Made by a program: the position numbers and the translations under genes. A stretch of 64,000 bases of DNA from positions 7,108,776 through 7,172,775 of the forward strand of contig JARUPZ010000010.1 of assembly GCA_031213475.1 (NCBI GenBank), given 5' to 3'. This document shows positions 10,570 through 20,790 of the stretch, piece by piece. Every line of letters begins with the position of its first letter. The stretch's first letter is position 1. Origin of the DNA: Nereocystis luetkeana (taxonomy: Eukaryota > Sar > Phaeophyceae > Laminariales > Laminariaceae). Below the pieces are notes generated by a model. That model saw only the letters and a program-made list of their open reading frames with translations. It had not been told where the DNA came from and ran no database searches.

Positions 10570-10745
10570 TTGAAAAAAAAAGAAAAGGATCTGTATAATC
10601 TGCAGGATCAGTATAATCTACTTGGGTGGAATCTGTGTGATCTGAATGATCTGTACATGTTAACCGGGATACGGTCTGTACGATTTCTAGGATCTGTACG
10701 ATCTGCCGGATGACTGTATGATCCGGAGGATTTGTGAAAGCTGGA
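10570..10745. repeat. GATCTG quasi-decamer array, block 2
   Basis: The periodic motif seen at 9751-10260 recurs: GGATCTGTATAATCTGCAGG, ATCTGTGTGATCTGAATGAT and GATCTGTACGATCTGCCGGA. The ~300 bp between the blocks, apart from the tRNA-like stretch, shows nothing recognisable. Confidence 0.55.
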
Positions 10746-11004
10746 TACTTCACACTTGTTTCAGCATGATTATTAATAGCAACAACAGGAACATGAAGAT
10801 AAGCAACCGCGTGGCACGGGCAAAAAAGGAATAAGGGTAGCAGCAAGAACAGCAACCTGTGCCAGCAACAGCAGTAGTAATAGCAGCTACACCGCGAGTT
10901 TGTGCAGTAGTAGTACGAGCGGCAGCAACAACAGGAGTGTTAGCAGAATATTAAGCAAACCGCGTGGCATGCGCACATTGTACAAAGGGCAGTAAACACT
11001 CGGC

Positions 11005-12021
11005 TACAATATAACACACAACGCTATACGTGGCTAGAAGATCCGACCAAAAATTATTCGCACCGAGATACCTAGAAAAACACTATTATACGTCGTTCAT
11101 TGTGTACTGCGGCATTGATGGTATGAACCGTTAGTGAAGGACGGGCCAAGGGCCGACGCGTTGGCGCCGGCCTCGAGGCCTGCGCCGGCACATAGTTTCT
11201 CAGCGTCGACCGAGATTTTTGTGCACGGCCACTGCGTCGTTAGGGCATACAGCAGTCCATGGTGTCTCGCAACGTGTATGGTATGTGTCGGTAGTGAGGG
11301 ACGGGCCACCGGCCGACGCGTTGGCGACGTCGTGGATACAGCGTGTTCTCGCGTCTTGTGGCCAAGCAGAGCACTCAGCAGCAGCAGCAACAACAACAAT
11401 ATTCAGCAGCACTCAAGCAACACTCGATTGGAGCAGCACGCGTACGCCTGTTGTTCCTGTTCTTGTACTGCTGCGGACTGCTCGAGCAGGACTCGAGCGC
11501 ACGAGCATGAGTAGAACCAGGTATTACGGGGGGCCATAGTTAATAGGACCTATGGTATACATAAAAACCGATATATTTAACCATTTTTACTAACAAAGTT
11601 TGGTCCTATTAACTATGGTCCCCCGTAATAGGTGTCAAGCATATTGCACCGCAAAAAAAAAGACACGTCACCACGATCACTCGATTGCTCAAGCGCAACG
11701 AACACGAGACAAACACGAGCACGGCGTGGACAAGCAGTCACGGGCACAGGAGCACTCAGCAGCAGCAGCAGCAGCAGAAGACAGCGGCCCTGGAGCAACA
11801 CTCGACAAGAGCAGCACTCGTACGCCTGTTGTTGCTGTTGTTTTGCTGCTGTGTACTGCTCGATGAGCTCGACATTATTACACGCAACGCAATACGTGGT
11901 ATTAATGCAAAGATCCGACAAATAAATGATGAATCGCACCGAGATGCTACAAACACAATCCCATGTACGTTGTTTATACAGCGTGTTGTCATGTCATTGT
12001 TACCAAGCAGTCACGAGCACT

Positions 12022-12053
<32 letters not shown>

Positions 12054-12700
12054 GCAGCAGCACTCAGCAGCACTCGATTCGAGCAGCACTCGCAAGCCTG
12101 TTGTTGCTGTTCTTGTACTGCGGCGTACTGCTCGAGCAGGACTCGAGCGCAAGAGTATGAGTAGTAGGTGTCAAGCCAGTTGCACCGCAAAAAAAAGAAC
12201 CCGGGACCACGATCATTCGATTGCTCAAGCGCAACGAGCACGAGACAAGCACGAGCACGGCGTGGCCAAGCAGTCAGGGGCACACGAGCACTCAGCAGCA
12301 GCAGCAACAGCAGCACCCAGCGGCCCAGGAGCAACACTCGACTAGAGCAGCACTCGTACGCCTGTTGTTGCTGTTGTTTTGCTGCTGCGTACTGCTCGAG
12401 CATGATTGACTTCGACATTATTACACGCAACGCAATACCTGGTACCTGGTACGTGCAAAGATCCCATAAAAGATGAATCGCACCGAGACACTAAAAAAAC
12501 AATCTCATGTACGTGGTGGATACAACGTCTTGTCATGTCTTGTGGCCAAGCAGTCACGGGTACACGAGCACTCAGCAGCAGCAGCAGCAGCAGCAGCACC
12601 CAGCGGCACTGGAGCAACACTCGACTTGACCAGCACTCGTACGCCTGTTGTTGCTGTTGCGAACTCGAGCAGCACTGCTGTGTGCTGTAGTTGCAGTTGC
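11005..12700. repeat. CAG-containing satellite, five ~272-bp units with alternating spacers
   Basis: The core GAGCACTCAGCAGCAGCAG recurs at 11369, 11750, 12015, 12286 and 12566. The spacings are 381, 265, 271 and 280; subtracting the 105-bp MITE, the first falls into line at about 272-276. Spacers alternate between type B (GTAGGTGTCAAGC...GCACCGCAAAAAAAA) and type A (CGCAACGCAATAC...GAATCGCACCGAGA), so the higher-order unit is a dimer of about 545 bp. Each core has a CAG run followed ~60 bp later by a CTGTTGTTGCTG run, so single strands could fold back. A partial type-A spacer lies at 11005-11090. Open frames here are by-products of triplet repeats. Confidence 0.8.
11524..11628. mobile_element. 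105-bp MITE with TA target duplication
   Basis: The terminal inverted repeats are ~27 bp with one mismatch. They start TTACGGGGGGCCATAGTTAA, and the right end is its reverse complement with A for one G. TA lies on both sides (11522-11523 and 11629-11630). The paralogous satellite unit at about 12157-12180 is the empty site (GAGTAGTAGGTGTCAAGC), so the insertion is confirmed within this window. The interior of ~50 bp has no coding capacity. The TIR resembles that of the 758-bp element at 31219-31976. A TA target is typical of Tc1/mariner-type transposition. Confidence 0.85.
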
Positions 12701-13299
12701 AGCAAAAAGCGAGAAAAACAAAATCTTTGCAGCTGAAAATACGAAGATCCGGGTGGGAGTTGAAGCCTCTGGATGGCTTTTCGGAAGTGGGACCCCATCC
12801 CCTGAGTTGCTTGCTGGGTCACGTGACTTTGACCACGTGGAGCATGGGCCACGGAGCCCGGCCGGAGCCAACGCTTACACCGTACTGTCCAGGCCGCCCC
12901 CCTGCGGGCCCCGCGTCAGGAAGCACGAGAAAAGACCCGCGGCCAAACGAGAAAGTGAACTATTCCGGAAAAAAGTCAATTTGGTACCAAGTAATATGTA
13001 CACCCGAAACTAAAACAAAAGGACAAATAAAGGAGAACTACATCGCTACATCGTACTTGCGGTGTGTGTGAAACAAGAGTGCGGAAATAGCGAATCATAC
13101 ACCACGTGTTCAGGACAAGGCGTACAATGGCTCACACCAACAAGGACCGCAGGCTGCGCGGTACATTCGTCAGTCTGGGCATGAACTGTGGCAGAGTGTG
13201 AACGTGGTATTTTCGCCGAACATAAAGGCATAGAGCGGGCTACAGTAGAACTCTGGACAGTATACCAAACCTTGGCGAGAAAACAGGCGCTTGTTACAT
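12701..13299. other. No gene recognised
   Basis: About 600 bp between the CAG satellite and an X-element fragment. It contains a G+C-rich stretch with CACGTG motifs (12815-12840), but no frame with protein-like composition and no repeat that I can match elsewhere in the window. Confidence 0.5.
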
Positions 13300-14275
13300 C
13301 GTGCCGAAATGACCCCGGAGCGTTGGATTTTATCCGGAGCGCTTTGCCTGTAGAAGTGTGACTGCTCTTCCACAAATACATGCGTCTTAAGCGGTGGATA
13401 CGAGATACACAATGCCAATCAACTGAGGAGAGAAAACCTGGTATTTTCCGATAGAAAAACAAAGCTCCTCTCCGGCACGCATACTCATGCGCTGCCTTAG
13501 TCGCTGACGCGGTGAACGGATAGTTAACCGAGCTTGACTCTGTTCGATTATCTGACACGGTTCCCAATGACGACTGGGTATCTTAACCGTTTGAGTACTG
13601 CACTGCTGTACATGTACCTAAGTTTGGCCCTAATTCCAAGCGTTTCGTCCCTGCAATAGCAGGGGAGTTCTGAAGTCACATATACCCAATGCCCAAACAA
13701 AAAGTACTCATAATTTGCGAACGCGAGCGTTTAGTTTTTGAGCGTACCACACATCCCTGTTTTTGTTGTCCGTCTCCGAGTATCTTGTGATCCGCCTGAT
13801 CGGAGAAGAACGGTCGTAAAAATGCTAAATTGCATGACAAATGCTGAAACACATGCCGTAATCATAGTGTACCGTAACAGGATACCTTGCTATTTGACGC
13901 TCCAAGTACAGTGGCAAGAAACAAATCTAGAAGTGTGATTGGAACAACAATGGGCAGTAGGCACAGGGCAGTTTCCGTTCTGGGGGGGTGTTTGTCACCA
14001 CCTTTCTACAATCACTTCCACGAAAACCGTTATGTAAGGGGTATGATCTGGAAGTGTGTGTGTGTTCTTCACATTAAACCGTTCTTTCTACCCGTCGACA
14101 TCCAGCACAACCAGTGTCCGTGCCGATTCTTCAATCATAGAAGGGATACAAGTTCTGTGGTCACAAAGCTACGCCACAGAGATACTACGTTGCCACGTGT
14201 GCAGTATGCACTGCAGTGGGCAATGCAAAGCCATGTCATCATACTAGGTACGACAGGCACGACATACGCAATCTA

Positions 14276-16321
14276 TGAAATAGAGAAACGAAAAGAAACA
14301 ATCAAAGAGAAAATCAAAACAAGGTAGACAAATCGAAAAAGAAAAAGTAAAAAAAGAAAGAAAAATCTGGGAGAAACTATCTGTCGTGCCCCCCCCCCCC
14401 GCAGGCGATGTGGCCAACACTTGAAAAAGAACAAGCTGGAAAAAAATGAAGAAAAAGAATAAAAAAAAACACCACTACTTGTAAACAGAGTAAGACAAAG
14501 AACCAAGGAAAAAAGTCACAAGGAAAAATAACAAAGGGGAAATAACAGGCAGACCAAAGCCCAAAGCACCTTCCAAGTGGCGGCAGCAGTTTGTTGTGGT
14601 ACGAGTAGTATAGCCAGGTTCTCCCTGCTAATCCGCCTGGTACCTTGCTACCCAGACTGCCGTCTCCGCCCTGCGTTCGTCAACTATGCCCAACCCCTTG
14701 GCGTCAGACAATACGAAACGAGCAGAGCAGGTTCGTCATCCAACCACGCCACACGGCTCCTTCAGTACGGCTTATCAATCAGAAAAGGAAGAGAAAAAAA
14801 TAAAATGAAAATCACGGAGAGTCAGCCCAAGAAAGAAAAAAAAAAGAAAAAACACAACAAAAAGAGAAGACAAGGGAAGACCACGTTCGAACCTGCTGCA
14901 CCAGTTGGTGGCACTATTAATAGTAGTATGGTCATGTTCTACTTCCTAGTCGACTTGGTGCCTTGCTACCCTGTCTGCCATCTCCTTCCTACTTTCGTCT
15001 ACCGCCGTTTCCCTTCTACCCCTCCTGTTCCCCCCCCTCTCCGCATTCCCTTGGTCGGGCTTTCTGCCACTTCTCCTGTTGCCCCCTCCCCCCCCGTTCC
15101 CTTGGGCACCATCCACGGCGGATGCGCGGCGCTGCCTACTCATCTCAGCCTCAGCTTCGTGCCACCTCATCATGAACCGTTCGGCTGCTTCAAGGATCCC
15201 CCGGTACCACTTCCCCGCCTTTTTATCTGCAGTGGACCACAACGCGGTCTCAACTCCAAACACCAAGGGGGCAACTTCCGTTGACCCTTCGGTGGCTCGG
15301 AACTCCCTAAGGTCTTCGACTATGCATCTATGCCAAGTCTTACACTGTCCGCCTGGTCTCGGGTTTTCCCCACCAGCTATCGTCCCGAAACATTACCCGA
15401 CTGGGTAATCGCTCCTTGCTTTGCCGTGCCACGCCCCCCGCAAAGAAGAGCCGTCGTTTACGAATGGTCGTTTCGATGCTCTCGCAACGTGTCATCTTAA
15501 GGGCCTTCGCGTACGAGAGGGTGGCATGGTCAGTACGAAGTCGGCGCTGGAAGCCAATGACTCGCAACAGGACTTGGTGGTGAGCCGTTCGAAGCGTGGC
15601 AAAGTGTTCCGCTCTGAGGGTCCACGTCACACACCCGTACAGCAGGGTCTCAATCACCTCGGCCTTCAGCATTCGGACTTTAAGGCTAAGGGGGGCGGTC
15701 GTCCTATCATACAACTCCGGGCCGAACCGTTTGAGGCATGCTCGCATGAGGCGGATCCGTCGGTCGATTTCGAGCGAGAGCGCAGCGTTTTCGTGGATAA
15801 CGCCGCCTAGGTATAAGAACTGGGTCGTCTGCTCATACCTCTGACCTGCCGCTTCGATGACGAGCGGTGGTGCGAGGGTTGTCCGGTCTGGTGTTTGTAG
15901 GAGCATTGTCTCAGTCTCATTTTCCGACACCGTGAGGCTTGCTGCTTCGAAGACAGTCACGATGACTGTCATCATTTTTGCGAGCCCTTCAGCCGACTTC
16001 GAGACAATTCCTGCATCATCGGCGTACAACATGCCCGATACAGACTTTCGCACGCACGCCAATGGCTCCTCCTTCCCTGTTCGAACTATTCCAGCTTCAC
16101 TGAGTTGGACCAAATCCCTTACAATGGCTTCGTCTTGGCTGAAGCGTACTAGTACGACGTGTAACGCAGCAGCGAAGAACACGTTGAACAGTAACGGTGT
16201 TAGTACACAGCCTTGCCGCAGCCCCTGCGTGACATCAAACCATTCCGAGAGCTCGCCGTCATCAGTACGCACGCGAGCCCGCATGCCATCGTGGAAATTA
16301 CGGATAATTCTCAGCATCTTG
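14276..16321 (-). mobile_element. 5'-truncated non-LTR (LINE) retrotransposon
   Basis: Read on the minus strand, it starts within an RT domain and continues through the C-terminal region to a 3' part with a G/A-rich, T-poor-on-minus tract rather than a clean poly(A). The lack of everything upstream of RT motif B is the usual 5' truncation of LINE copies. A segment near the 3' end is duplicated: 14620-14700 resembles 14905-15010. It lies inside X fragment C, next to an inverted X piece, so insertion was accompanied by rearrangement. Confidence 0.7.
14946..16317 (-). pseudogene. LINE reverse transcriptase, C-terminal half, one frameshift
   Basis: The first frame (16317-15340) encodes RT motifs in order: motif B as [14 protein letters not shown] (residues 32-45), motif C as YADD (98-101) with the second catalytic Asp pair intact, then a thumb and the conserved tail ([15 protein letters not shown]..., [11 protein letters not shown]) typical of non-LTR RT proteins. 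Near 15380 the frame shifts and a second frame continues to 14946 with a Trp/Glu/Arg-rich tail. The N-terminal RT motifs (finger, motif A) and any endonuclease are missing because of 5' truncation. It would be inactive. Confidence 0.85.
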
Positions 16322-17280
16322 GAAGTGGTTGTGGATGAATGACGTTTGAGGACTCATGATTTGTTTTGGCACGAAAATGTCTCACCAGTAGACACTGTTC
16401 GTGCCGGGGGGGATGGCGTAAACGTCAGTACCTTCTAGCGACCTACTTACTCGGAATCAAATAATTACCTTGGCTAGTGAGCCATCCCACAGTAGGGGTG
16501 CACCAGAAGTTCCTGAGCCCCTCACATTAGGAGCTCAATATATCACCCCATACAATACCTGGAAGAAATCTAGAAGTGCCAGTAGGTCGAAGTGGCGCAA
16601 ATGCCAGTACCTTCAAACGATTTAGTCTCTCGGAATCGAATAATAACTTTGGCTAGTACCAGAAAGTCGAAGCACGCGAAGTATTCCATGTAGAACTCAA
16701 CATTAGGAGGATGGAGTAGAAAGAGGACTCATCAAGAACTCCCCACAGCCCGTCCGTGACGAACCCATACATACATAAAGCCACCTCCACATTCGCAAGA
16801 AGTAGCTTCTCTCAATGCAGAGAAGTTTGAGATCATCGCCAAAATGTAGGCGTATGTCACATCAAACCCGTAATACGCGCGATCCAATTATCACACACAG
16901 CTTGCAAAGAAAGATAAGGTTCGACGAAATCCTTGATTGCACAGCTGTTGTTTTTATTTTATCAATATATCCGGAAGAGATATCCGTACCAAGACACTAG
17001 AGACATCTGGACATACTTCAGAGTGGCAGATGGATGCTAATATACGCAGAAATGTTTGTTGAAGGAAGGTACAATAATAAACGTTTGCCAAAGGTACGCA
17101 ATATCGACAGTCCAGTACCCGAGTATATTTGAGTACCAGCGGTGAACCGTTATTACAGGATAAACAGTCACGCGTGCAGATATATCGAGAGGGGCAACGT
17201 GGATAATCACCGCAGTTTTTGGGTAGTGTGGCCACGTGTAGCCCTAGACGATGGACAGGCAAAATTCTCTGAAGTCTCAA

Positions 17281-17967
17281 AAAGGTGAGGTAAAGTGGTA
17301 GGATGATGGTAGCTTGCAGTGGAATCTATATCTGGTCGAAAGTGTAAACGTGTAGATTATTGTCAAAGTGCAGACGTAGGCCTTCGAGAGGGACCTCCAC
17401 CTCAGATGCAGGTGAGGCAAGAGGAAAAACATACTTTTCACTGGTGAGTATAGGCTCCGAGCGTGTTGTATAGATGAGGCGATGGGAGTTACAAGTCCTG
17501 AACAATGTTCAGGGGTCAGATCGGGAAGAGGAGGCGCTGCAACCGGGTAAACGGCCATGGACGAAGGAGGAATGCTGAAGAATGACTGGACAAAGTTCAG
17601 GATCGCCGCTTTTCTTACCACCATCCAAGGGCAATATCGCGGAAAGGGGGGGCGCTGCAACATCGGGCCGACGGCGATGGATGGAAGAGGAATGCTGAAG
17701 AACGTCTGAACGAAGGTGATAATCGCCGCTCTTCTTACCACCGTCTGAGGGCAACACTGAAGAACGGAGAGGAGCTGCAACATCGAGCCGGCGGCGACGT
17801 GCGGAGGTGTAAGGCGCACGCTCTGCAGCGGTACATGATCGCAATGGCCGCTGAGGGGGTGTTACAAACGTCGGGCCGACCGAGGAGGAAAGCGCACGCG
17901 CTATCACAGGACTAGTACTCGGATGCCCGCTTTGTGCCAATGATGGTCATGCGTCGGACAAGGGGAG
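17281..17967. other. 117-bp tandem units and a purine tract before LTR2 copy 2
   Basis: Two and a half units of about 117 bp (GAGGAATGCTGAAGAAYG...CGCCGCTYTTCTTACCACC) occupy about 17520-17806. The final segment before LTR2 (TCATGCGTCGGACAAGGGGAG) resembles the segment before the X 3' LTR (TTATGCGCCGGGCAGGGGGGG). I infer it is the 3' end of the internal region of an element whose 3' LTR is LTR2 copy 2, with AAGGGGAG as polypurine tract. No intact protein is visible. Confidence 0.45.
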
Positions 17968-18105
17968 TGTTACAGCGAGTAACGCCAGGGTAGGAGGTTC
18001 ATAGCGCTGCGACTGTCGTGACCAGCGCTGTGGGGAGGATAATACGGCGCCAGACAACTGTTCTGATCAGTGTCACGCGTCGGGTCTGTTCGATAGGCTG
18101 AGGGC

Positions 18106-18375
18106 TGCGGTCGCCAGGGGACATCCGGGGGACATCTCAGCGTTTCCTTTAGAGATATGGATCTTGGGTTATAACGGATGTAGCGTCTTCGTTCCTGGGA
18201 AAAATTGCCCACTTGTGTGTCTCTCTCTTGTCTGTTTTTGACTTTCTTCGCGTCGACTAGGGTGGCTGACTCGCTCGAGTGGTACAGCTACATGCTGGCC
18301 TCGAGCTGAGTTTGGTCATCTGAGGCGTACCATAATACTGCAGTATTCGAGGGTAGGCCGGTTGTCGCACGGGAA
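18106..18375 (+). repeat. LTR3 repeat, solo, inside LTR2 copy 2
   Basis: A 270-bp unit from TGCGGTCGCCAGGGG to GTTGTCGCACGGGAA. It has the same ends as the LTR3 copies flanking element Z, but with no Z sequence attached. It interrupts LTR2 between GATAGGC and AAGCTTTG. A solo LTR left by recombination is the simplest explanation. The flanks do not show a clear target duplication. Confidence 0.65.
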
Positions 18376-18456
18376 ATGCAAGCTTTGATTAGCATCCTCT
18401 GGGCTTCTTTTTAAGGGGCAGAGAGGATCTCCGGTGTGGGAACGCTTTCAGTTCCG

Positions 18457-18464
18457 TATAAAGA
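18457..18464 (+). promoter_or_regulatory. TATA box of LTR2 copy 2
   Basis: TATAAAGA in GTTCCGTATAAAGAACCAG, at the same place as TATAAATA in copy 1. Confidence 0.45.
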
Positions 18465-18665
18465 ACCAGTAACGAGGCCACCGAACGCACCGGGTACCCG
18501 GTGCTAGCCAAACACCACCAAGTGAAGGAAGAAAGTCGAAGTCAAGTGATCTGTGATACCTGTCCTATCGATCCCCAGCCCCTTAGGCCCTGCCTTGCCC
18601 GTTGTGCCCGTCATCGTGTCTGTGGTGCCTCTTCTATTGCTCACTATGGCTTCTTGCGACTACTG

Positions 18666-20186
18666 TTAGGGGTGCTATTTTGTATTTTTTATGGCGAAAA
18701 AAGTGATTTTTGACCGTTCTTAGTTTGAAATAATTCATCATCGATAAACCAATCAAAACGTAGCGGAATGTCACACACATCACCAAAATAGGCTGAATAG
18801 TTCGACGGGAGTCGCACTGCTGCTGCTGTCCGCTGTTGCTGCTAAAAAGCAGCAGCAGCAAACGCGCTGTACACGCGGCCTCAATATGTCGATCGCGGAG
18901 CCTGCGGACGAGATGCCATCAGCACCGAGCCCTCAACAACCGTCCTCCTCGGCAAGCAACGAAGAGACCCCTCCTCTTCCAGATGAGGAGCGCATTTATT
19001 GCCTACGCCTAGGCCGCTTGCTGCATGCCCTCCACATTGAGGTTGTTTGTGGGTGGGGTCAGACTCGGAGGGTGATTTAGGTAGCGACGCAGGCAGGTGC
19101 TCGGGATCGCTAGGAAGGTTGGGGATGAAAGCGAACCCTCCACGTCCGAATCTGGAGTAGAGGGGTCGGAGAGGTCGAGGTCGGGGTCGGAGTCTGGGTC
19201 GGAGAGCTCGGGGTCTGGGTCGGGCTCAGGCTCAGCCTCATCAGGCTCGGACGCCTAGAGTTCGCCGTCGGAAGGCGATGACAATAGTGAATAAATCAAG
19301 AAGAAACGGCAATACAATATACCAGGTACCTCGGTTTATGAAACTCATGATTTTGTTGCAAGCAAACATCACATACTCGTGCAAGAAGAGCTAATCTCCC
19401 TGCTCTATTCAATGCATACTTCCGTTCAAAACAAACGTTTGTTCACTATTGGAGCCGCTACAGCAGTAGGCCGCAGCCGCCGCCGCCGCTGCAGCGACAG
19501 CACAGCAGCAGCAGCAGCAGCAGCACCGGCAGGCAGCGCAGGAGGTGGAGCACCCTTCACCTTTCACAAACAGTTTGCAAACCACCTATTGTCTTTTCCT
19601 CGATGAGTGACACAAGCTTCACGTATACGAAACAATATACCTGGTACCTGGTATATATTATCCCCTGTTTGCTCGAAGAGTTCAGCTATATATGAATTTA
19701 TGTGAGAACAACAACAACTATTCTTTGAATACACGTATCATGTACTTCATACGATAAGGAGCAAAATGTTGCAAAGCTCGTGGGCCATGCGAAGTTTTTT
19801 CCTCGCGTTTATTGCCCGTATTACCCTATTTTTTAAGACCGCTCCAACGGAGTAAAATAAAGCGGTATGGCGATTCAAGTCTACATTACTTCGAAATATC
19901 CTTCAAACAGCCCTTTTTTCGTCGATTTCACCTTTGTTTTCCTCCAATGTCAAATTAAACCTTTGCACCATGTGGGCGTATTAAATCTAGAGACGTACAC
20001 GGACGTTCAGTTCGATATTCACGCGAGATATGCCGCAATATGCTTCTGAATATTACGGAAATTCGTACACCGAAATCAGGTAATTCTAAGGTGGGTGGAG
20101 GCGTCGGTCTTTGGCGGGGATGTTTTTTTTTTGCTGGTCGATGTCGCTGTTTCTTGTGGTCGATAAGCACAAAGTAGCACCCCTAA
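18666..20186. mobile_element. 1.52-kb inverted-repeat DNA transposon with CTG flanks
   Basis: The left end is TTAGGGGTGCTATTTTGT. The right end, reverse-complemented, is TTAGGGGTGCTACTTTGT, so the TIRs are 18 bp with one mismatch. CTG lies immediately outside both ends (18663-18665 and 20187-20189). The uninterrupted LTR2 copy gives the empty site (ACTACCGCATTGCATCGATT). A 3-bp duplication is known for CACTA and PIF/Harbinger groups, but the terminal bases do not clearly match either. No transposase is recognised inside, so it is non-autonomous or from a group I do not recognise. Confidence 0.75.
18886..19257 (+). pseudogene. Acidic / Ser-Gly-rich ORF remnant inside the DNA transposon
   Basis: The frame from 18886 encodes a Ser/Pro/Glu-rich N-terminus (SAPSPQQPSSSASNEE, LPDEERIYCLRLGRLLHAL) and stops at 19078. 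A different frame downstream (about 19140-19257) encodes a Ser-Gly-Glu-Asp repeat ending at a TAG. A frameshift-damaged acidic N-terminal domain of a transposase is one possibility. No catalytic motif is visible. Confidence 0.3.
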
Positions 20187-20345
20187 CTGTACCGCATTGC
20201 ATCGATTCAAATTCTGCGTGACCCAATTATTACTGCACGAAGGCACTTCTAGAACTAAAAACAGGTGAGCCGGCCTCAGAGATCTAACGAGCGCGGGTCC
20301 TTTCTAGCGTCTGAGAACTGTGCTCTGCTTTATCAGTACTACGAT

Positions 20346-20496
20346 AGATAGTCTTCTCCTCACTGTATCAACCCTTCCCATCCTCTGTCTTCCTAGTTAA
20401 ACCAACTGATCATCAACTCTATGAACCTCCTCTTGTGTTAACGCATGCCAACGATTCAATACCTCTTCACAGACCTCAGATTTCCTCCGTTCAATC
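20346..20496. other. Short spacer between LTR2 copy 2 and Z right
   Basis: C/T-rich sequence with no recognisable feature. Confidence 0.4.
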
Positions 20497-20790
20497 TGTG
20501 GTCGTCAGGGGGCATCCGGGGGACATCCCCGGGTTTCCTATGGGTGTATGGATCTTGGGGTATCACCGATGTTATGTCCTTGTTGCTGGGAAACTTTGCC
20601 CACGGCAGTCTCCCTCTCTCTGTTTGGTCTTCTAATATACTTATTATGCAGTATCTCTAACTTCGCGTCGACTAGGATGGCTGACTCGCTCGAGTGGCAC
20701 AGATATATGCTGGCCTCAAGCTGAGCTTGGTCAACCGAGGCATACCATAATACTGCAGTAGTCAAGGGTAGGCTGGTTGTCGCACGGGAA
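20497..20790 (+). repeat. LTR3 repeat, full-length copy
   Basis: A 294-bp unit from TGTGGTCGTCAGGGGG to GTTGTCGCACGGGAA, the longest of the four copies. It contains a 20-30 bp segment around 20630 (CTAATATACTTATTATGCAG) that the solo copy lacks. Confidence 0.7.

Larger units (their letters stand above)
13300..16948 (+). mobile_element. Family X element, fragment C, interrupted by a LINE-bearing insertion
   Basis: 13300-14055 is collinear with X copy L from about 41545 to 42300 (shared ATCCGGAGCGCTTTGCC, TATCTGACACGGTTCCCAAT, GATCCGCCTGATCGGAGAAG). The match resumes at 16322 with GTGGATGAATGACGTTTGAG and runs to about 16948 (CGACGAAATCCTTGATTGCA), again collinear with L at 42303-43140. The interrupting 2.27 kb consists of an inverted piece of X (14057-14275, matching L 41060-41200 on the opposite strand) plus the LINE. 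Only about two of the X minisatellite units remain here. Confidence 0.7.
17968..20345 (+). mobile_element. LTR2 copy 2, split by two later insertions
   Basis: Collinear with 3887-4450 in three pieces: 17968-18105, 18376-18665 and 20187-20345. The gaps are a solo LTR3 and a 1.52-kb inverted-repeat element. The continuity of the flanking pieces with the uninterrupted copy shows both insertions directly. The middle piece carries the promoter-like TATAAAGA and the GAAGGAAGAAAGTC leader-like stretch. Confidence 0.65.

Noticed and set aside
11134-12852. Many overlapping Ser/Gln/Ala-rich ORFs on both strands
   Set aside because: They are translations of the 272-bp CAG satellite; no frame is kept between units.
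15421-16342. Plus-strand ORFs of 129-161 residues
   Set aside because: They lie antisense to the LINE reverse transcriptase, which has clear RT motifs on the minus strand.
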